From the NCBI GenBank assembly GCA_002179805.1, contig NAVB01001733.1, positions 1-26,218 on the forward strand: 26,218 nt of DNA. The letters are read 5' to 3'. The notes beneath the pieces are model-generated. The model was not told where the DNA came from. It did not search any database and was given only the letters and a program-made list of their open reading frames with translations. The DNA comes from Acanthamoeba lenticulata (taxonomy: Eukaryota > Discosea > Longamoebia > Acanthamoebidae). Numbering within the stretch: the first letter of the stretch is position 1; each line of letters starts with the position of its first letter. Positions 20,311 to 26,218 of the stretch are shown here, in pieces. A program made the translations under genes and the position numbers.

Positions 20311-23059
20311 TCACCAGCCCGCGCAGCCAAACTCGTTGTTCCAGGCCTCAAACGCCTGCAGCGACGTCTTGGAAACTGACGGACGCACCACTAGTGTTGC
20401 CCCCCCAAAATCCCACGCACACGACGTCAACTCGGGCATTCATTCGCCACCGGGCTTGTCATCCTGCACTTCACCATTTTACCTTTGATGCTCTGCACAA
20501 AGTCGGCCTTGGAGACGCGCCGCACGTCCTCTGTTCGTGCATCTGCGATGTATTCGCCTGCGGGCGTGTGTGCGTGTGTAGTTGATCAGCTCGATACAGT
20601 AGAGAGGAGGAAGCGTTTTCGGTTTAAGAGATTCCCATACCGAGCTCGCGAAGCGGGATGAGGGCGGCCTCCTTGCAGAGGGCGGTGAGGTCGCTGCCCG
20701 AGTAGCCGTCGGTCAGGCGGGCCAAGTCGTCGAGGTCGGCCTCGCCAAGCGTGGCATTGTGTCGCTTGAGGAGGTGCTGGATCAGGTGTCGCCGCCCCTC
20801 GGCGCTCGGCAGCGGCACATAGATTCGCTTCACCAATCGCCTCCGTGCCGCCTCGTCCAAGTCGTCCGGCCGGTTCGTCGCCCCTGTGCGTGTGCATCGC
20901 CCACGCCACGTCAGCATTCTCGTCGAGAACACACGAACAAGCCGCGAAAAGATGAAGAGGCTCGGACCCATGACGATGACGCGCTCGCCGGGGCCGGCCG
21001 AGGTGACGCCGTCAAAGCGGATGAGGAATTCGTTCTTGAGGCGGCGCGAGGCCTCGTGCTCCGAGGTGCTCCGGGACGACAGCAACGAATCGATTTCGTC
21101 GATGAAGATGATGGACGGCTGCCTCGCGTTGGCCAACGCAAAGAGCGCCCGCACCATCTTCTCGCCCTCGCCCACCCACTTGGAGGTCAGCGACGAGGCC
21201 GTGATGTTAAAGAACGTCGCATTAGACTTGTTGGCCAGCGCCTTTGCCAGCATCGTCTTCCCGTTGCCCGGAGGCCCAAACAGCAGTAGCCCTGAGGACA
21301 CATTGGGTCAACACTCGAAGACGACTACGAGGCGATAAAGCATGATGACAAAGAGGACGTACCGCGGGCGGGCTCGCAGAGGCCAGAAAAGAGGTCTGGT
21401 CGCTGCATGGGGAGGGTGACCATCTCGTTGAGCGCCTTCTTGGCCTCGTGCAGCCCCACTAGTACAACCGGACGCTGACGTCAGCAACCGGGAAAAAGAA
21501 GAAGAAGAAGAAGAAAAAGGAGGAAGAACGCACTGATGTCGTCCCAGGTGACATTGGCGCAGTCGACCACGATCTCCTTCTCAATCGTCTCGAGCAGTTG
21601 CGGGTCCACACCCTTGAGGGCGGCGTTCTCGCCTACTCGCGACGACTCATCCGCGGAGGACGATGACGAGCCTCCAGAGCTCTTCTTGCTCGAAGATGAC
21701 GACGACGAAGATGATGATGATGAAGAAGTGGAAGAAGAAGAGCGAGAAGACTTGCGTGCCGCGCCTGCTGGCTGAGCAGCCGAAGCCTTAGGGGCAGAGC
21801 TGCCCCGAGGCGTTGTTGTCGGCATCGGAGACGAACTGCGCATACAAACAGAGTCAGTTGAGCGCGTACGCATTTCGGGGAGAACGATCGAGAGACGTAC
21901 ATCGATGACGCTTTGCTGGACTTGCGCGATGACGAAGACGCTTTGGCGGTCGCCGGCGGTGGCGTGGCGGTAACGTCAGACTTGCTGCTTGTGCGCGCGA
22001 CGCGAGTCGGAGTGGAGAGACGCTTCATGGTGGCGGAGGACAACTTCTTCGTCGCAGCCGGCGGCGGGTCAGCCTTCACACCAGCGACATCAGAGTCGAC
22101 GGAAAAGTTGGCAACGTTCTCCTTGCCACGCGAGGCGTCGCGCGGCTTGGACGACGTTCGTTCCCACCACGGTTTGTCGCCACCGTCCTCATCTTCATCC
22201 AGTCTCGAGTTGCTGTCATCGCCCTCGCTGTTCCTCTCGGCGTCACCGCCGTTAGCGTGCGGTTGACGCTGATAGCTATCAGTGTCTGGCGCCGCGACGT
22301 CTGCAGAGGCCGCGCCCAGATCGAACTTGGGTGCGGCGGACCGCACGGGCGAGCGCGGTGGCGATGGGAGCGTGAAGGGCGGAACGTAAGGAGCCGAGGC
22401 CAAAGGCTTGGCGGGCGACCGTACGGGGCTCTCCCGCTTGGCCGCCGCCGGGGTCTCCTTGATCATGCCCTCGCAGTACTCCTGGACCTGCTCTGCTGTG
22501 CGATGATACCTCAGCATGCGCTCCTTGAGGCTATTGCCCACAATAGTAGAAGGCGTGAGTGTCACGAGACTCGGCTCAGCTAGGCTCGAGGGGTTGCGTA
22601 CGAGGGATCAACCGGGAGAGCCAAGCCGAGCACGCGTTGCGTAAGCTGAACGGCCTGCCGAAAGCCTGCAACCCGCTCGCCGCCTTCGCAGCCCTTGGCG
22701 GTCTTGGCTTGCGCCATGGAGTCGTTGAGGAGCTTCTGCGCCTCGTCCACACGGTTCTTCTCGCTGAGGAAGATAGAAAAGCGAAGGGCTTAAGCAATTA
22801 CACAACTCATGAAGGATGAATGGCGAATGTACGTCATTGAATGGACCAGATTCTTGACTTGTGTGCTTGTGGCTGCGCGCTTGGGGCTGCTTGTAGCTTG
22901 CAATTTTGTGGATTTCCTGCGTGTAGCCCGCAGGACATCGATTTCCTGCTGTTGCTGTTGGCCTCTGAACAATACTGCCCACAGCGCCGCTATGACAACC
23001 GTAACGCCAATGGCAACAGAAGCGAGCAAGGTAGACTGTGTCTGCCAGAGTGTATCCAT
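20311..23059 (-). CDS. SPAST: Spastin-type microtubule-severing AAA ATPase
   Basis: Nine exons, all in matching phase: 23059-22833, 22763-22602, 22530-21901, 21835-21534, 21458-21363, 21291-20968, 20883-20641, 20557-20483, 20375-20311 (2124 nt, 707 residues). An N-terminal hydrophobic segment at about residues 10-31 ([20 protein letters not shown]) corresponds to spastin's ER/endosome hairpin. A three-helix MIT-like domain spans about 75-155. A long Ser/Pro linker precedes the AAA core: Walker A GPPGNGKT (478-485), Walker B IIFIDEID (533-540), second region of homology [29 protein letters not shown], and the C-terminal helix ending [14 protein letters not shown]. The meiotic-clade AAA C-terminus with TM plus MIT points to spastin rather than fidgetin or katanin. 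It cuts microtubules and shapes ER and endosome membranes, and acts with ESCRT-III. Catalytic residues are intact. Divergent with the C2-AGC kinase. Confidence 0.92.
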
Positions 23060-23411
23060 GGTGGCCCAGATGGTTGGGGTCTGGGGTTCTGCAATAAAAA
23101 GGCCCTGCGCAGGAGTTGAGTAAATATGCACAGTTGGTCCGAAGAGATGCCTGCAGATAACGAACCTGCAAATGGCGGTAAATGGCCAGCAGGGCACCGC
23201 GCATGAGAAATCAGTTGAGCTCCTGGCCGAAATGGGCCTTATTTTACTCTCTGTGTTGCTGGCCGTTGCGACGAAATGGCGCCAAAACAATTATTAGCTC
23301 GAAAATGTCAAGAATGATAAGAATGCGTGGTCCTCTGCGACAAGAACGAGAACAGCGAACTCGGCGGTACAGGAAGTCGTGCGACAGAGAGTGGCCCATC
23401 TTTCCAGAAGG
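23060..23411. promoter_or_regulatory. Divergent promoter between spastin and C2-AGC kinase
   Basis: 352 bp lie between the ATG at 23059 (minus) and the ATG at 23412 (plus). No coding sequence is supported; both promoters and 5' UTRs must lie here. No core element could be assigned with confidence. Confidence 0.5.
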
Positions 23412-26059
<2,648 letters not shown>

Positions 26060-26104
26060 GAAATGGCAAAGCATCAAACACGATTCCTTCCAAGCCCAAG
26101 TGTA

Positions 26105-26110
26105 TTTATT
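26105..26110 (-). terminator. Minus-strand poly(A) signal
   Basis: TTTATT on the plus strand is AATAAA on the minus strand, 22 nt beyond the stop of the minus-strand gene entering at the right edge and 45 nt past the kinase stop on the other strand. Confidence 0.5.
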
Positions 26111-26131
26111 TCACCGTGAAGATATCAATAC

Positions 26132-26218
26132 TTAGAGGACGATCCGGAGGGTCTGCGGCAGCACCTCGCATGTGAAAGGCGTGCAGCCCTTCAGCTCGCC
26201 GTCGACGTCGATGATCTC
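26132..26218 (-). CDS. C-terminus of a probable diacylglycerol/sphingosine-type lipid kinase (partial)
   Basis: Twenty-eight codons from the window edge to TAA: a frame containing DVDGELKGCTPFTCEVLPQT then LRIVL. The order DGE, then a short beta strand, then V-LP-x-LRI-V, is typical of the last strands of the DAG kinase/LCB5-like catalytic fold (usually DGE..., rvlP.alrv). Only the end is present, so the call rests on this motif alone. It converges with the C2-AGC kinase, with 72 bp between the two stops. Confidence 0.45.
   Translation of the reverse strand, partial: EIIDVDGELKGCTPFTCEVLPQTLRIVL

Overview
This is eukaryotic nuclear DNA from a GC-rich, intron-dense protist genome. The genes are packed a few hundred bases apart on both strands. 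Introns are short, mostly about 55-180 nt, and about half of the 62 donors I placed begin GTAC or GTGC (33 of 62). The gene set (spastin, AIF1-type EF-hand protein, C2-AGC kinase, RhoGAP, EGF/beta-helix surface protein with Ser/Thr/Pro stalk) fits an amoebozoan, most like Acanthamoeba. The organism call is inference; the gene structures were read directly by splicing GT..AG introns in matching phase.

Layout. 1-1083 (+): 3' part of a Lys/Ser-rich gene. 1559-2196 (+): broken Thr/Pro/Ser-rich stalk relic. 2613-7789 (-): an 18-exon gene for a type I membrane protein (signal peptide, beta-helix-type coils, Ser/Pro stalk, EGF-like domain, TM helix, Tyr-containing tail). 8247-10433 (-): RhoGAP protein. 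10614-13509 (+): 812-residue F-box-like protein. 13659-15578 (+): single-exon acidic/basic low-complexity protein. 15872-16411 (-): AIF1-like EF-hand protein. 16711-17858 (+): frame-broken C2H2 zinc-finger gene with a 57-bp coding minisatellite. 18393-20003 (+): a 10-exon, 307-residue secreted protein paralogous to the N-terminal half of the 2613-7789 gene. 20311-23059 (-): complete spastin (TM, MIT, AAA; 707 residues). 23412-26059 (+): C2-AGC kinase (493 residues). 26132-26218 (-): C-terminus of a probable lipid kinase.

The most notable content is the pair of beta-helix genes. They share the exon-1/exon-2 junction (same phase, same flanking motif). Most of their coils are encoded by one small exon each, of about 66-93 nt, bounded on both sides by phase-1 introns. 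One paralog is a membrane-anchored receptor-like protein and the other is a small secreted protein. The membrane gene also has mutually exclusive in-frame splice options at the coil/stalk boundary.

The remaining genes are housekeeping or signalling components (Rho GTPase control, microtubule severing, AGC kinase signalling, Ca/actin EF-hand protein) and show no operon-like functional link. Two divergent pairs (RhoGAP/F-box and spastin/C2-AGC kinase) share short promoters of 180 and 352 bp. Convergent genes meet at overlapping poly(A) signals, including a near-palindromic one at 15826-15844.
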